The notes below the pieces were generated by a model that was not told the origin of the DNA, did not search any database, and was given only the letters and a program-made list of their open reading frames with translations. From Lunularia cruciata (Eukaryota; Streptophyta; Marchantiopsida; Lunulariales; Lunulariaceae): 64,000 nt of DNA. Positions 12,630 through 24,955 of this stretch are shown here, piece after piece; position 1 is the first letter of the stretch, and the number at the start of each line of letters is the position of its first letter. Where the stretch lies: the NCBI GenBank assembly GCA_948567375.1, contig OX419755.1:14761001-14825000 (forward strand), read 5' to 3'. Position numbers and translations under genes: made by a program.

Positions 12630-13216
12630 TATAAGACCATTAGCTAGACATAGTATCTAGAGGTAGAAATTGGTTTGGTAATATCTCGAGGGATGTTATA
12701 TATGATGGACTAAGTAGATCAGACAGAGGTGTAACCAAAATAGTATTTTCACTAATAAAGCAGAGGTAAAAAACACCTTGGAAATTTTAGAGCCAATTAC
12801 AAAGGTCTGAATTGATGAATTAGACCTCAAAAAAAAATGAAAGATTCCTCCACCTTTGGGAATAAATCATTGCCTTCTCCCATTTTTTTTTATAGTCAAG
12901 AGCTTTCTAATGATATCTCACCTAAATGCAATTCTTAGCTTCCTACATGAAGATTCCCAAAGATTCACTCTAGTCAAACTTGTTTGATCAACCAAATAGG
13001 ACAAGGATCGATATGTCATAAATCCATGTAACTAATCTAATGGTGGAGTTTGTTTACATGTCACCAATGCATGTATATGATCTAATGGTAGAGCTCTCTT
13101 TGAGTGGTTCTTCTTTGCTATATAATAAAGATAAGGTACTCCCCTGGGGCATCAAAGTTTTGAGAGATGAAACTTTGTGTTTCTCTTGGGGATTTTTCTC
13201 TTCACAAAAAATTACA
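12630..13216 (+). repeat. 5' LTR of element 1
   Basis: Shares the ACCATTAGCTAGACATAGTA start region and long colinear stretches with 18353-18928, including a TATATAATAAAGA block near 13118-13131 that could be its TATA region. It ends in ACA just before the primer-binding site. The two LTRs differ at many positions and by small indels, so the insertion is old. Confidence 0.8.
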
Positions 13217-13217
13217 A

Positions 13218-13232
13218 TGGTATTAGAGCAGG
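13218..13232 (+). other. Primer-binding site of element 1
   Basis: TGGTATTAGAGCAGG immediately follows the 5' LTR. It matches the usual plant LTR-element site complementary to the 3' end of initiator methionine tRNA (TGGTATCAGAGC) except for one C-to-T change. Confidence 0.75.
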
Positions 13233-13299
13233 TGTTTAATCCAAGAGAGTGGATCACCCCTCTTGGAAGCACACGAGCTATTAAGATTCAATGATTTCA

Positions 13300-16200
13300 A
13301 GGACAAGAAAACATAGTGTAATCAATAAATTGAGGTTTTTTTAGAGAGAGGATGGGATGGGTGCTCCTAGAGTACAATTCCTTATACCTTGGTTTCTTGA
13401 ATTTGTTCCATATCAAGATTATGTAAATCCAATGTGAGCAAATGAGAGAATATCCTGTTTACCATTTTGGAGCAAAGATCATGGACATAGTAATGAAATT
13501 TCCAAACCTTGTGATTCTACTTATGGTGATTTACCATAAAGAGTGGGATTTTACAATCTACATTTTGTTATGATGCAATAGTCTAAATTTACCAAATCCT
13601 TTCTCTTTCAACACATAAGAACAAATCCATTATATAGTTAGATTAAAAGTGATGTTTAGGGAGTTTTTAGTCCGCAATTTTTGGTGAGGAATATTATCAA
13701 TGAGTGATAGCCTTTGAGGTCTCAATGGTTGTCCCAATCATTAATGCACCCTCTCGAATGATCATGTTAATCCTCTATTAAAGTAGAAAGTAGCGATTGA
13801 GTGTTTGCAATGTGTAAAAATCATGAAGCAATAGTTGTAAGTTTTGATGCAAGAAATACAAGAGATGGTGAATGAGTTTTGGGGGATCAAGATGAAAATG
13901 GAAGCATTGCAAAGTCAAGTACATACATTTAGGAATGATCATGTAATGCAAGAAGGAAATCATCCCAAAACCCAATAACAATGACCAAAGTACTTGGAAA
14001 ATCACTCATGCAGATGACACCAATCCCATCAACAATGAAGTCACATTGCTATTATGGATGAAGAAGACATGCAACATTGAGCCTTACAAGGGATAATATT
14101 CCATGGAAGTAGTGGAAAAGCAAATTCCAAGAATGAATCAATGTTGTCAATTATTCATAATTGAGATCATCGATCATTCTACATGCATGTTTTCATGTTA
14201 GTACCTAATCAATAAAGCCTTCACATAGTACAATGCTTGGGAACAATCAATGTTGTATAGAAGGAAGAGATATCACTTGGAAGAAGAGCTACTAAACAAT
14301 TTCCAATTTGTGGATTCCGTGTAGATGGTTCAAACCTGACTATGGAGGTTGAAGCAAATGAACAACATACAAGAGTAAATGGAGGCATTTCTCAATCTCT
14401 AGGGTACAATAATCGATATGAGTCTAACAAAGCTCTTGATAATTTCAAACGGGAGTTGAAAGTCAAATTTACCAAGAAATAATGGTACAAAATCCTTGCA
14501 AGATTTTTGAAGCCATTGCATGTGCTCAAAGAATAACAAGAGCGCTTGGAGGAGGTGAAGGAGTAGTCCAAACTCAACATTGTTAGGCTAAAACACCACA
14601 CTTTGGTGAACTAGCTCCTATGAAATTGGGCAACCTTTTCTTTGAGACCGACTACACATGACTACTCCAAGGAGAACAAGGACATGTTGAAGAAAGGAGA
14701 GATGTAGTCCCATGAGGAGAAGGGGCTCAAGTAGAACAACAACATTTTTACAATTTCAATTGAGTTGGGCACATAACTATCAAGTGTTGTGCTCACCTTC
14801 CTAGAGGCACTTGGCCTCCATATAGATGACCTTTAAACAACTTGGAGAGACAAATTGAAGAATATGATGCTTAAATCACATCGGAAAACAAAGATCAATT
14901 GGTAAATATACCTTGCAGCCTTACTAGCTCAATGAAGAAGCATAAAAGCAAGAGGAGGAAGAGGACAAGTGTGAAAGGTTGAAGAAGAAAAATGCACAAC
15001 AGATTGTCATAAATGGAGTTGTAAAAGGCAATTAGGTCAAAGTATTGATAGACCTTGGAGCAATAGAAAATTTCTTGTCTTGCTCTTGCAATAAGGTTAG
15101 GGATGGAACTAGAGAAGGATGAGAATGAAGAAGTAGAGTTACTTAATATTCATACAGAGGAGATTGAGTTATTAACTAAAAAAGTAACATTCTCTAAAGG
15201 AGAGTATTAGGAAGAAATTGAATGGCGAGTAATATAGTTAGCTTATTATGATATGATCTTAAGCATGCCATGGATGGAGCACTACAAGCCTAGGATCAAT
15301 TAGAGAAAGAAGATAGTGAGAACTAGCTAATGGAAGATCATTAGAGATAGAGAAAGATTGCAAAGGTAAGAACTGCCTCTCTATTTCATAAGTACAACAA
15401 CTATTGGTAAGACAAATAGATATTTCATGGGTCTAATAAGAGAAGTCCAGAATGCACAACTCTATGGACATATCTTTGAGAATTTGAAAGATGTCAATGA
15501 GTTTCAAGATGTCTTTCTTGATGATTTACCCTCAAGATTACCACCAAACAAAAGAGTAGATCATAAAATCAAGCTACTTCCTCAAAAAACACCTCCTTGT
15601 AAGGCCCCATATGGACTATCACCTCATGAGTTGGAGGAGTGTAAGGTTCAAATTAAGGATATGCTACAAAAAGGGTTTATCCAACCCAATTTATTACTAT
15701 ATAGTGCTCTTGTCTTATTTGTGAGGGAGAAGGATAGTGCAAATGAGTATGTGCATTGACTACAAGGCCTAAATCAACAAATAGTGAAGAACAAATACCC
15801 ATTACCTTGCTGTTCTATCAACTCAATGGGGAGAAAAATTTCACCACATTAGGTTTATGGAGCTGTTATTACCAAATTAGGATCATAGAGGAAGATATGC
15901 ACAAGATTGCCTTTCAAACAAGGTATGGTCACTTTGAGTACATAATGATGCCCATTTGGCTTCACCAACGCACTAGTCACATTCATGAGTTTAATGAATG
16001 ATATATTTTATCCATACTTGGATAAGTCTATTGTAATTCTCCTAGATGAAATCTTAGTCTATAATAGGATGATAAAGGAGCACAAGCAACATTGTGAGAA
16101 GCCTTCTAGATTCAACAACAAAACAGATTGTATACAAAAATCTTAAAATGCAAGTTTTGCAAGTTTGAAGTAGCTTATTTGGGGCATGGAGTAAGTACAT

Positions 16201-18280
16201 AAGGTATCCAAGTGTTCATAGATAAAATAGAGATCATTAAAAAATAGACTGTTTCAAAAGATCAGACTCAACTCAAGAGTTTCATGGGATTGATGGGGTT
16301 CTATGATCAATTTGGCAAGGACTTTTCCAATGTTGCTCAACCTCTAACAACACTACTTGGCAAGGGAAAGAAGTAGATGTAGGGAAGTGTACAAGAAATA
16401 AACTTTTTGAAATTGAAAGATGCATTATTACATGCACCAATCTTGAAATGATATGACCCAATGATATGTCCAATCAGAGCTAGCTATAGGTACATAAGAC
16501 ATTATGATAGGAGCAATATTACAACATGAATGGAATGACAGATGGCACCCAAATGCATATTTCTCTCAAATTTGTTACCAATAGAGCATTATTATCACAT
16601 CATTGAACAAGAAGAGTTGGCTCTTGTCCTTGCAATCAAGCATTAGAAGCACTATCTTGGCAAGAAAGTAATTGTAGTGAAGACAGACCACAAACCTGTA
16701 GTCCACCTCAAGACACAAAAAGATCTCTCCTATCAACATATTCATTGAGCATAATAGTGACAACTTTTCAACATGAAAGATCACATATGTGGAAGGCAAG
16801 AAGCACCTTGAAAATACATTCATATAAATGCTTATGGCAAACAATTTGGTGGTAGAGGTCAAGATGAACCAAAAATTCTGGCCAAGGATTCTTATTGCTA
16901 TGAAGATTGAGCCACAAATTTTTGGAGCTCAATCATCTAAAGGCATAACTAGAAGTACCCAAGGACTCACCTTTTGCGATGGCAAGTTATGGATCCCAAA
17001 TGCGCTAGACCTAAGAACCATCATCCTAGCAAAATGTTATAATTCTGCCATTCTAGGTCACATTGGAGTGTACAAGACCTAAAATGCAATCAAATGCTTT
17101 ACTATTGGCCCAAGATGAGCAACAATATGATGGAATATATTCAAATCTGCCTACTCTATCAACAAAATAAAACCAATATCAATAAAACCATTACTTAGGC
17201 TCCCATATGACTCCTTTGACCTCTCACTGCTCCTACACAACATTGGGAGTAGGTCAATATGGATCTAATTTGTGAATTGCCCAAGAACACCTCAAGGTTT
17301 GACTCCATTGTAGTATTTGTAGACCGCCTTAGCAAAATGACTCATGTGTGCCCTACGATCAAGGATGTGACTGCCCAATAATTATCTCAATTATATCTAG
17401 CTGTAGTCTTTTTCACCATGGCATATCTCAAGTGCTCGTCATTGATCAAGGCACTCAATTCACTAGTTTGTTTTAGAGAACACTCTTTGGCATCTTCAAA
17501 ACCAAAATATCCATATCCATGGCATACCATCCACAAAAGGATGGACAAATAGAATAGGCCGATTGCACTATTGAGGACATGCTCCAGAGCTTCACCTTAA
17601 AGGAGCAAGAAAGGTGGGACATCTTACTTCCACTGGTAGAATTTTCCTACAACAATTTAGTAAATGCATCTATACAAGTCACACCATTCTTCCTCATGTA
17701 TGGAGAATACCCTTTCACACTTTCAAGCTTGGTAAAGATTTACCCAATGGCTACAAAAGTTGATGTTGTCAACAATTTTGTTTCTAGAATCCAACAAGAT
17801 GTGGAGAACACCAAACACAAGTTGCAGATCACCCAAAATTGACAAAAAAATATACAGATGCATATCATGCTCACATGAAGTTTAGTGTTGGGGATCAAGT
17901 GTGAATGTCCACAACCAACCATATGTGTTAGTTGGCCCTTGTAAGCTCAAGCCTTGTTTTATTAGGCTTTTTCCCATCCTCCATGATTGATGTAGTGGCT
18001 TATCACCTCAAGCTACCACCATACATGAAGATCCATCTAGTGTTCCATGTTTCCTTACTATGTAGATATGCACCAAAACCACCCCACTTTCCTTCCTTAC
18101 AAAATTTTTGACCTTGTTCAACACTCATTGTTGGCATAACGGAATACAAAGTTGAACTTATTCTCAAAAAATGCATCTATGGTTTGCACTATATGTGTGT
18201 GGAATATCTTGTCCATCGGAAAGGGTACTCATTATATGATGCAACATGAGAGACAAAAACTAACTTGATCCATGCATTGA
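13300..18280 (+). pseudogene. gag-pol relic of element 1
   Basis: Broken in all frames, but domains are readable in order. Near 15037-15075 is a protease motif L-I-D-L-G-A (normally D-S-G or D-T-G). At 15427-15759 is the reverse-transcriptase N-terminus with the ELEE and GFIQPN region. Near 15850-15960 lie YYQIRI and TRYGHFEY, and near 16030-16065 the active-site strand reads LLDEILVYN, where the second catalytic Asp is Glu. Integrase follows: zinc-binding GHIGVYKT near 17055-17080, AYHPQKDGQ near 17520, and a C-terminal part at 17579-17842. A chromodomain lies at about 18136-18275 with VEYLVHRKGYS and DAT-stop, where the usual Trp codon TGG is TGA. No intact product is possible. Confidence 0.85.
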
Positions 18281-18339
18281 TGTTAGTGCAATCTTAGTGC
18301 ATCTGAGCAACAATTTTACAATGAAGACATTGTATCTTA

Positions 18340-18352
18340 AAAGGGGAGAGGT
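18340..18352 (+). other. Polypurine tract of element 1
   Basis: AAAAGGGGAGAGG directly precedes the 3' LTR, where plus-strand priming is expected. Confidence 0.7.
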
Positions 18353-18928
18353 TTTTAATACCATTAGCTAGACATAGTATCTAGAGGTGGAAATTGGCTT
18401 GGTAATATCTTGAGGGATGTTATATATGATGGTCTAAGTAGATAAGATAAAGGTGACACCAAATAATACTTTTCCTAATAGTGCAAAAGCCAAAAACACC
18501 CTAAAAACTTTAGAGCCAATTTTGGAGGCCTAAATGGATGAATTAGACCTAAAAAAACAAATAATGTTTGGGAAGGAAAGTTTTACCTTCTCCCCCAAGT
18601 TTATCTAATTGAGAGCTTCACAACAATACCTCACCAATGCAGTTCTGAGCTTCTTACAAGAAGATTCCCTCTAGTCAAACTTGTTTTGACCAACCAAATC
18701 GGACAAGGATAGAGATGTCACCAATCCATGCAACTAATCTAAGGGTAGAGCTCATTGACATATCACCAATCCATGTATTCGATCCAAGGGTGAAGCTTCT
18801 TTTGAGTGGTTCTTCTTTGATATATAATAAAGACAAGGTGTTCCCTTTGGCACCGGAGTATTGAGAGATGAAGCTTTATGTTTCTCTTGTGTTTCTCTTG
18901 AGGGTTCTCTTGTCCTTGGAGCATTGCA
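18353..18928 (+). repeat. 3' LTR of element 1
   Basis: Diverged second copy of 12630-13216, ending in GCATTGCA. It contains the same TATATAATAAAGA block near 18819-18831. Confidence 0.8.
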
Positions 18929-19208
18929 AGTATCCACTCTCTCGTGCCATGAAAAACATTATATTTGTAATAGCATCATGTGTTATCCTTTGTCCTCCAA
19001 AATGGGACACCATATCATATAGAGCATTGTTGCATCTAATGTAGAACCACATTCACAAGTGAGTAATGAAGATGTAGATAGGTGGACCAAACCTAGGTGG
19101 AATTTCATCACTTTAAAGAAAGTAGTTGGTGTGAGTTGGAATGCACTAATGCACTATCAAGCTAGGATCCGATAGCTTGCACCCTTGTGAGAGCAAGAGC
19201 AAAGATGT

Positions 19209-19631
19209 TGTAATAGTATGGAGTTTAAGGATGTAGCTAGTAAGGCTAACAAGTAGGGAATAAACCAAACTAGCCTAGAATATTCCAAAAGCATATAGGA
19301 AGCTTCTTGGGAAGCTTCCCGACTAGTTAACTTGCATCCCAAGCAGGTAGTTTCTAGAAGGAAGCTTTTAGAAGATTCTAACTAGCTTAGCTTGCACGCC
19401 AAGTAGGCAACTTCTAGAAGGAAGCTTCTTGAGAAGCTTCCTAGTTAACTTGGCTTGCACTCTAAGAAAGTGGCTCAAGGAAGCTTCTTGAGAAGATTTT
19501 TAAGGGCCTTGTATGCTACCTATAAGTACCAAAGCCAAAGCTCATGCTAGGCATTCAAGTTTTACCTCATTCAAGTGTCCCAATGTGAGTTTCCATTCTC
19601 CTATCTCTCTCCTTGGATTTGGTCTTTTACA
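19209..19631 (+). repeat. 5' LTR of element 2
   Basis: Begins TGTAATAGTATGGAG and ends TTTTACA, just before the primer-binding site. The centre is crowded with AAGCTTC and TTCTAGAAG palindromic units. A block reading CTACCTATAAGTACC near 19518-19532 resembles the TATA region. Confidence 0.9.
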
Positions 19632-19632
19632 T

Positions 19633-19645
19633 TGGTATCCGAGCA
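19633..19645 (+). other. Primer-binding site of element 2
   Basis: TGGTATCCGAGCA one base after the 5' LTR. It differs slightly from the initiator-methionine tRNA complement TGGTATCAGAGC. Confidence 0.7.
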
Positions 19646-19650
19646 AGAAT

Positions 19651-22600
19651 AGGATGGATAGAATTTATGGACCACCAAATCCACTTCCACCAAACCATTG
19701 GGATTTTGGCATCCAAGTACTACCTAAGCATTGTTTCACACAATTCATCACCTTGCACTTTGGACAAGATTTTTTGCATATGATCAACATATCTAAGGAA
19801 CCCTTGGTGCTTCCAATTGTAATTTATGGAGAACGGTGGACGTGTTGTTTCTATAAGTTAATAAATTAGATAGATTGGGAGTGGTGTGATAGAGTAGCAA
19901 CCATGGCGGCAATACCCGATGTTATCCTTGCTATGCAGCAACAAATCAAACACCTTACTCGATTGTTGGATGAATGAGATCTTCAACGACAAGAGTAGGT
20001 GGAGAGAGTACCAATTCAAGAAGGAGAAGATCAGATCAGATTCCCTAAACCCAAGGTATTTGAAGGTAAGAATCTTTCGTGTATAGTGGAGAATTTTTGT
20101 GTTTTATTGTGAAAGTTATTCTGAAGCTACCAATCTACAAGATGAGTGAAAACAGATTCTCTTGGCTTCTAGCCAATTGGATGGAGTAGCAAAGCTATGG
20201 TGGAGATTCTGAATGGAACAAGTTGAAAGAAAATTTTTTGCACCAATCTTGACATGGGTAGCTATGTGGTTGACCAACTCTTGGAGGAAGCTATGTGGTT
20301 GACCAAATATTTTGATTCCTTGGTAACAACAACTTGGTCTTGACCTCCACAAAGCCTACCAATACACTACACGCAAGTGAAAGAGCCAACACCAATGGAG
20401 ATTGATGCCATTCAACAAAGACCACTTGGCACGGCAGATAGAGAGAAATTGCAACAAAATGGTGGTTATTTTTATTGTTGCCAATTGGAGCATCGCATTG
20501 CTGAATGTCCACTCAAGAATAGATGACCTCGACAAGTTGCCCAAGTGGAGGTTGTTGAGTGGAATGACCAGGGAAACAAGAAAACCCAATAGGGGATTTT
20601 GAGCCACCTACTGGGAGCTTGATTAGTTCCAATGGGATTGAAGGCTTGACCAATGCAAGTTTGCTTCACTTGCAAGGTATGATATCTAATCAAGGTTGTA
20701 GGATTTTGGTTGATTCTGGAAGTTCAAAGAATTGCATGTTTATGCAAGTGGTAAAGGAATTGGGTATTCTTATCAAGTCAGTGATTGGAAGTAGTTTGAT
20801 GATGGTGGATGGTAGAAAGGGTTATGCATTCCACACCTCACATCCTATTAGCTTCAAGATTAGGAAGGAGTATTTGGAGTATATGAGGTTTGTAGTGGCA
20901 CCTCTACACTATGATATCATTCTGGGTCTACCTTGGATTGAACATCATAAGGTTCAATTTGATTGGACCCGACTCCAAATTCAAGTACAACACCAAGGTA
21001 GGAATTTCCAATTAGGTTGTATGGCACCTCTAAGTAAGACATCTAACGATAGTCAGTCCCAAGATGGGAAGTTTGTTGAGAAGGTAGCAAACCTGGAAGG
21101 GCTCAATAAACAAGGGCTCAATAAACAAACCATGAAGAATGCATATCCCTTGCTTCGGATCGATGACTTGCTTGATCAACTAAGTGGAGCACGCTACTTT
21201 TCCAAGTTGGATCTTTGTAGCGACTATTGGCAATTTCATATTGATAGAGAAGATGTGCAAAAGATTCCCTTTCACACAAGGTATGGGCATTTTGAGTGGA
21301 GAATTCTACCTTTTGGACTCACTAATGCTCCAACAGTCTTCATGGATTAGATGCATCGGGTGTTGGATGGACTATTGGATCGGTCTATGGTGGTGTTCTT
21401 GGATAATATCTTAATCTATAGCAAGATAGAGGCAAAACACGTGAATCATATGCAAGAAGTCCTAAGATGACTACGACAATGGAAATTTTACTGCAAGAAG
21501 TCAAAGTGTGCCTTTTGGCAAAAAGAGGTTACCTTCTTATGTCATAAGATCTCATCAAAGGGAATCAAGATAGAAGAAGAGAATCAAGGCCATTATTGAT
21601 TGGCCTACCCAAAAGGATGCTACAAAAGTACGGTCATTCAATGGATTGGCCAGTTTTAACCGACGGTTCATCCACTATTATGTTCATGTGGCTGCACCAT
21701 TGACTGACCTCTTGGGAAAGAACTTGAGCTTCTAGTAGACCACCAAGCATGAAGAAGCATTCTAGAATTTAAAGCATATGGTGTCTTCAAGACCCATTCT
21801 TCAACTATATGATCCTCAACTACCTTGTGTGGTTGATTTTGATGCTTCTAACTTTGCAATTGGAACTGTGTTGCAACAAGAATTTCTAGATGGACTACAT
21901 CTCATTGCCTTTGTGTCTTGCCGACTAAATACAATTGAAAGAAATTACTCTGCTCAAGATCAAGAACAACTTGCAATGGTATATGCCACCAAGGTATGGA
22001 GGCATTATCTCTTGGGAAAAGTGATCATGCAAACTGATCACAAGCCATTGTTGTAGACCCTACACTTGGAGCACATGAAGAGTTGACATCATCAATGGGA
22101 AGTGCAACTCCAATTTTTTGACATCAAACTTGAGTACAAACCAGGTCGGTTCTAGGTCATCCTTGATGCTCTATCACGACGACCTGATTTGCAAGCTCTT
22201 CCTCTCATCACGATGGCAATTACAACAATGTCAATTGACCCCAAGGTCCATAATGAGTTTCAATCAGCTCTACAACAAGATCCCTTCTTCCAAATGGTAC
22301 ATGGTCATCTGACAACATGCAACAAGGAGTACAACACCTTCTCTTTCAAGGAAGGCCTTCTATTCCATGCGGACCAGATCTATGTTCCAACCAAAAGTGA
22401 TCTTCAACTTGTGTGCCTTCAAGAAGCCCATGATTTACCAATAGTTGGTCACATGGGAGTGGACAAGACCTTGGGCACCCTCCAACGCCGAGGGTGGTGG
22501 CCCAACATGACACAAGATGTTTAGGACTTTGTCCGATCGTGTGAGAGTTGTCAACATAACAAGGCCAATAACTTGAATTTGAGTGGACTCCTTCAGCCAC

Positions 22601-23700
22601 TTCCCATTCTAGCTACTCGTTGGGAACATGTGAGCTTAGATCTCATCACCTCTTTGCACAAGACACAACAAGGTCACATAACAATTGTGGTGTTTGTAGA
22701 TAAGCTTAGTAAGCAAGTCTATTTGGCACCAATGGTTGATACTGTGGATGCTCCAACCTTGGTGCAACTCTACTTCGATAATGTTTTCAAACATCATGGG
22801 ATGCCATGTGTACTCATCTCCGACTGTGATCCTCGCTTCACCAAAAAGTTTTGGCAAGCACTCTTCTAGCTACTTGGCACCAAACTTGCTTTGTCCATAG
22901 CCTATCATCCTCAAACTGATGGACAAACTGAACGTGCAAATTGCACCTTGGAAGATATGCTTCATGCCTTTGTCAACATTCACCATACCAATTAGGATCA
23001 ATGTCTTGCAGCTACGGAGTTTGTATAGAATAATTCTAAATAGGTAAGCACCGGATTCTCTCCTTTCTTTCTCAATTTTGGCCAAGATCCGCTTGTCTTA
23101 GATTTTCTTCTTACTCCTCTTCCATCTCAAGTCCCCCCATACTTCAACTTTCTTGACCACCATCTCCAAATCGCTCCAACAAGCCAAATCTCACCTCCTT
23201 GTTGCTCAGAATCATCAAAAACAATATGTGGACCATCATCATCATGATCTCACCTTTGAAGTTGGTGATAAAATTATGTTATCCTCTAGTAATCTACCCC
23301 TCCCACTTGATACCCAAATTTCTAAACTTGCCCCTAATTGGATAGGACCTTTTGATGTCACCCAAATTGTTTCTCCTATTGCTTATTGACTGGTTTGCCT
23401 TCTCATATGCGCATCCATCCTGTCTTTCATATTTCCAAGTTGAAACCCTTTGCTCATAATCCCTCTTCTTTCTCCTCTTGAGTCCAACCTCCTCCTCCCC
23501 CAATCCCTATCAATGATCATGGGGAGTAAAAAGTTGATAGTATCCTTGCACGTTGCCACATCCAACAAGGACGCCGCCAACATACGGAGTACAAGGTCTT
23601 TTGGAAAGTGTATCCCCTTCATGATGCCACATGGGAACCTCTTTCTCACCTCCAGAATGCACAAATTGCCATCTAGGAGTTTGAAGCTTCAATGGCAACG
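19651..23700 (+). pseudogene. gag-pol relic of element 2
   Basis: Gag starts with MDRIYGPPNPLPPNHWDFG at 19651. A zinc-knuckle remnant lies near 20465-20515 (YCCQLEHRIAECP), with its first Cys changed to Tyr. The protease motif [11 protein letters not shown] lies near 20701-20735. Reverse transcriptase keeps [21 protein letters not shown] and LPFGLTNAP up to a stop at 21348. The active-site strand near 21390-21425 reads FLDNILIYSK, so the second Asp is Asn. RNase H is at 21778-22056 (VDFDASNFAIG). Integrase runs from GHMGVDKTLG near 22450, through CESC, VSLDLI and ISDCDPRF, to [14 protein letters not shown] near 22900. A chromodomain remnant ends DATWEPLSHLQN near 23615-23660. All domains are identifiable, none is intact end to end. 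Confidence 0.88.
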
Positions 23701-23730
23701 AGGACGTCACCAACTAGTGGTAGGGGAATA

Positions 23731-24143
23731 TGTAATAGTATGGAGTTTAGCAACATAGCTAATAAGGCTAACAAAGTAGGGAATAAGCCGAATTAGCCTA
23801 GAATATTCCAAAAGCATCTAGGAAGCTTCTTGACTAGTTAACTTGCACCCCAAGCAGTTAGTTTCTAGAAGGCAGCTTCTAGAAGCTTCTAACTAGCTTA
23901 GCTTGCATGCCAAGTAGGCGGCTTCTGGAAGGAAGCTTCTTGAGAAGCTTCCTAGTTAACTTGGCTTGCACTCTAAGAAAGTGGCTCAAGGAAGCTTCTT
24001 GAGAAGCTTTTCAAGGGCCTTGTATGCTACATATAAATACAAAAGCCAAAGCTCATGCTAGGCATTTGGAGTTTTCCCTCATTCAAGTGTCCCAATGTGA
24101 GTTTCCATTCTCCTATATCTCTCCTTGGATTTGGTCTTTTACG
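23731..24143 (+). repeat. 3' LTR of element 2
   Basis: Begins TGTAATAGTATGGAG after a short purine-rich stretch (GGTAGGGGA). It ends TTTTACG, where the 5' copy has TTTTACA. It includes a perfect three-unit heat-shock-element-like motif at 23877-23889. Confidence 0.9.
23877..23889. promoter_or_regulatory. Perfect three-unit heat-shock-element motif in an LTR
   Basis: TTCTAGAAGCTTC reads TTC-nn-GAA-nn-TTC, the consensus bound by heat-shock factor trimers. It lies within the U3-like part of the 3' LTR of element 2. Whether it is functional is inference. Confidence 0.5.
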
Positions 24144-24148
24144 GATGT

Positions 24149-24460
24149 GCTCTACTAGCATGAGGTATGGATGAGTCAACTAAGAGAGAATATAATGTAT
24201 GCTGAAACTATTGCTCCATCAAGGAAGACTACAAACCTCTAGTCCAACAAGGAAGTAAATGATGGAAGGTACTCTTGTGTGTGTGGAGATATATCATCTT
24301 TCATTTTCCATAATAACTCTTAGAGAGAAAAAGATCCTTCTTCCTCCTCAATCACATACATCTTCAAGATTGGCCTATCAACAACCACAAAATATGAGGA
24401 AAGTAGAGGTGACAAGAGAGGCCAACCACCCAAAAGAACTATAGGTGCCATCTCCTCCAT
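24149..24460. other. Spacer between elements 2 and 3
   Basis: About 310 bases of AT-rich sequence with no recognised gene. It continues the sequence into which element 2 was inserted (18934-19203 on the other side). Confidence 0.5.
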
Positions 24461-24955
24461 TGTAACAATATGGAGTTTACAGATGAGTTAGTTAAGACTA
24501 ACAAAGTAACAAATAGACCAAATTAGCTAAGAATTATAAGAATATTCTAGAAGCATCTATAAAGCTACTTAATACTTTCCAAGTATTGGGTAATGTGCAT
24601 GCCAAGTGGTGACTTCTAAGAGGAAGCTTCTTGGTAACCTTCTTGGCTACCTTAGCTTGCTTGGCAAATAAATGGCTTCTAGAAAGAAGTTTCTTGGGAA
24701 GCTTCCGGACTAGCTTAATTTGCATGCCAAGTAGGAGATTTGTAAAAGAAAGCTTCTCAAGAAGCTTCCCAATTAGCTTGGTTTTCATTCTAAGAAGGCA
24801 TCTTTTAGGAAACTTATTGAGAAGTTTCCTAAGAGCCTTGTATGTAGCTTATAAATACAAAAGCCCAAGCTCATGCTAAGCATTTGGAGTTTCCATCAAT
24901 CAAGAGTCAGAATGTGGTCTTTCATTCTTTTATTTCTCTCCTTGGGCCTTTTACA
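24461..24955 (+). repeat. 5' LTR of element 3
   Basis: Starts TGTAACAATATGGAG and ends GCCTTTTACA, followed by a decayed primer-binding site (ATGCTATCAAAGTAGG). It is longer than the element 2 LTRs and shares with them the AAGCTTC-rich centre and the TATAAATAC block near 24850. Confidence 0.88.

Larger units (their letters stand above)
12630..18928 (+). mobile_element. Ty3/gypsy LTR retrotransposon (chromovirus), element 1, degenerate
   Basis: A complete but dead element of about 6.3 kb. Two related LTRs (about 12630-13216 and 18353-18928) flank an internal region with, in order, a primer-binding site, a gag relic, protease, reverse transcriptase, RNase H, integrase, a chromodomain and a purine tract. 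The order PR-RT-RH-IN and the C-terminal chromodomain place it among Ty3/gypsy chromoviruses, whose integrases target chromatin through that domain. Many in-frame stops and frameshifts interrupt it. Flanking bases GGTAT (12625-12629) and AGTAT (18929-18933) fit a five-base target duplication with one mismatch. Exact LTR starts are uncertain because the canonical TG is not preserved at either copy. Confidence 0.9.
19209..24143 (+). mobile_element. Ty3/gypsy LTR retrotransposon (chromovirus), element 2, degenerate, with perfect target duplication
   Basis: About 4.9 kb, bounded by the five-base duplication GATGT (19204-19208 and 24144-24148). LTRs are 19209-19631 and 23731-24143. The internal part has gag, protease, reverse transcriptase, RNase H, integrase and a chromodomain. 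Several long frames survive, so it is younger or better preserved than elements 1 and 3, but stops remain throughout. Between protease and reverse transcriptase it lacks the first part of the reverse transcriptase that element 3 still has. The LTR sequence and the order of motifs show it belongs to the same family as element 3. Confidence 0.92.
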
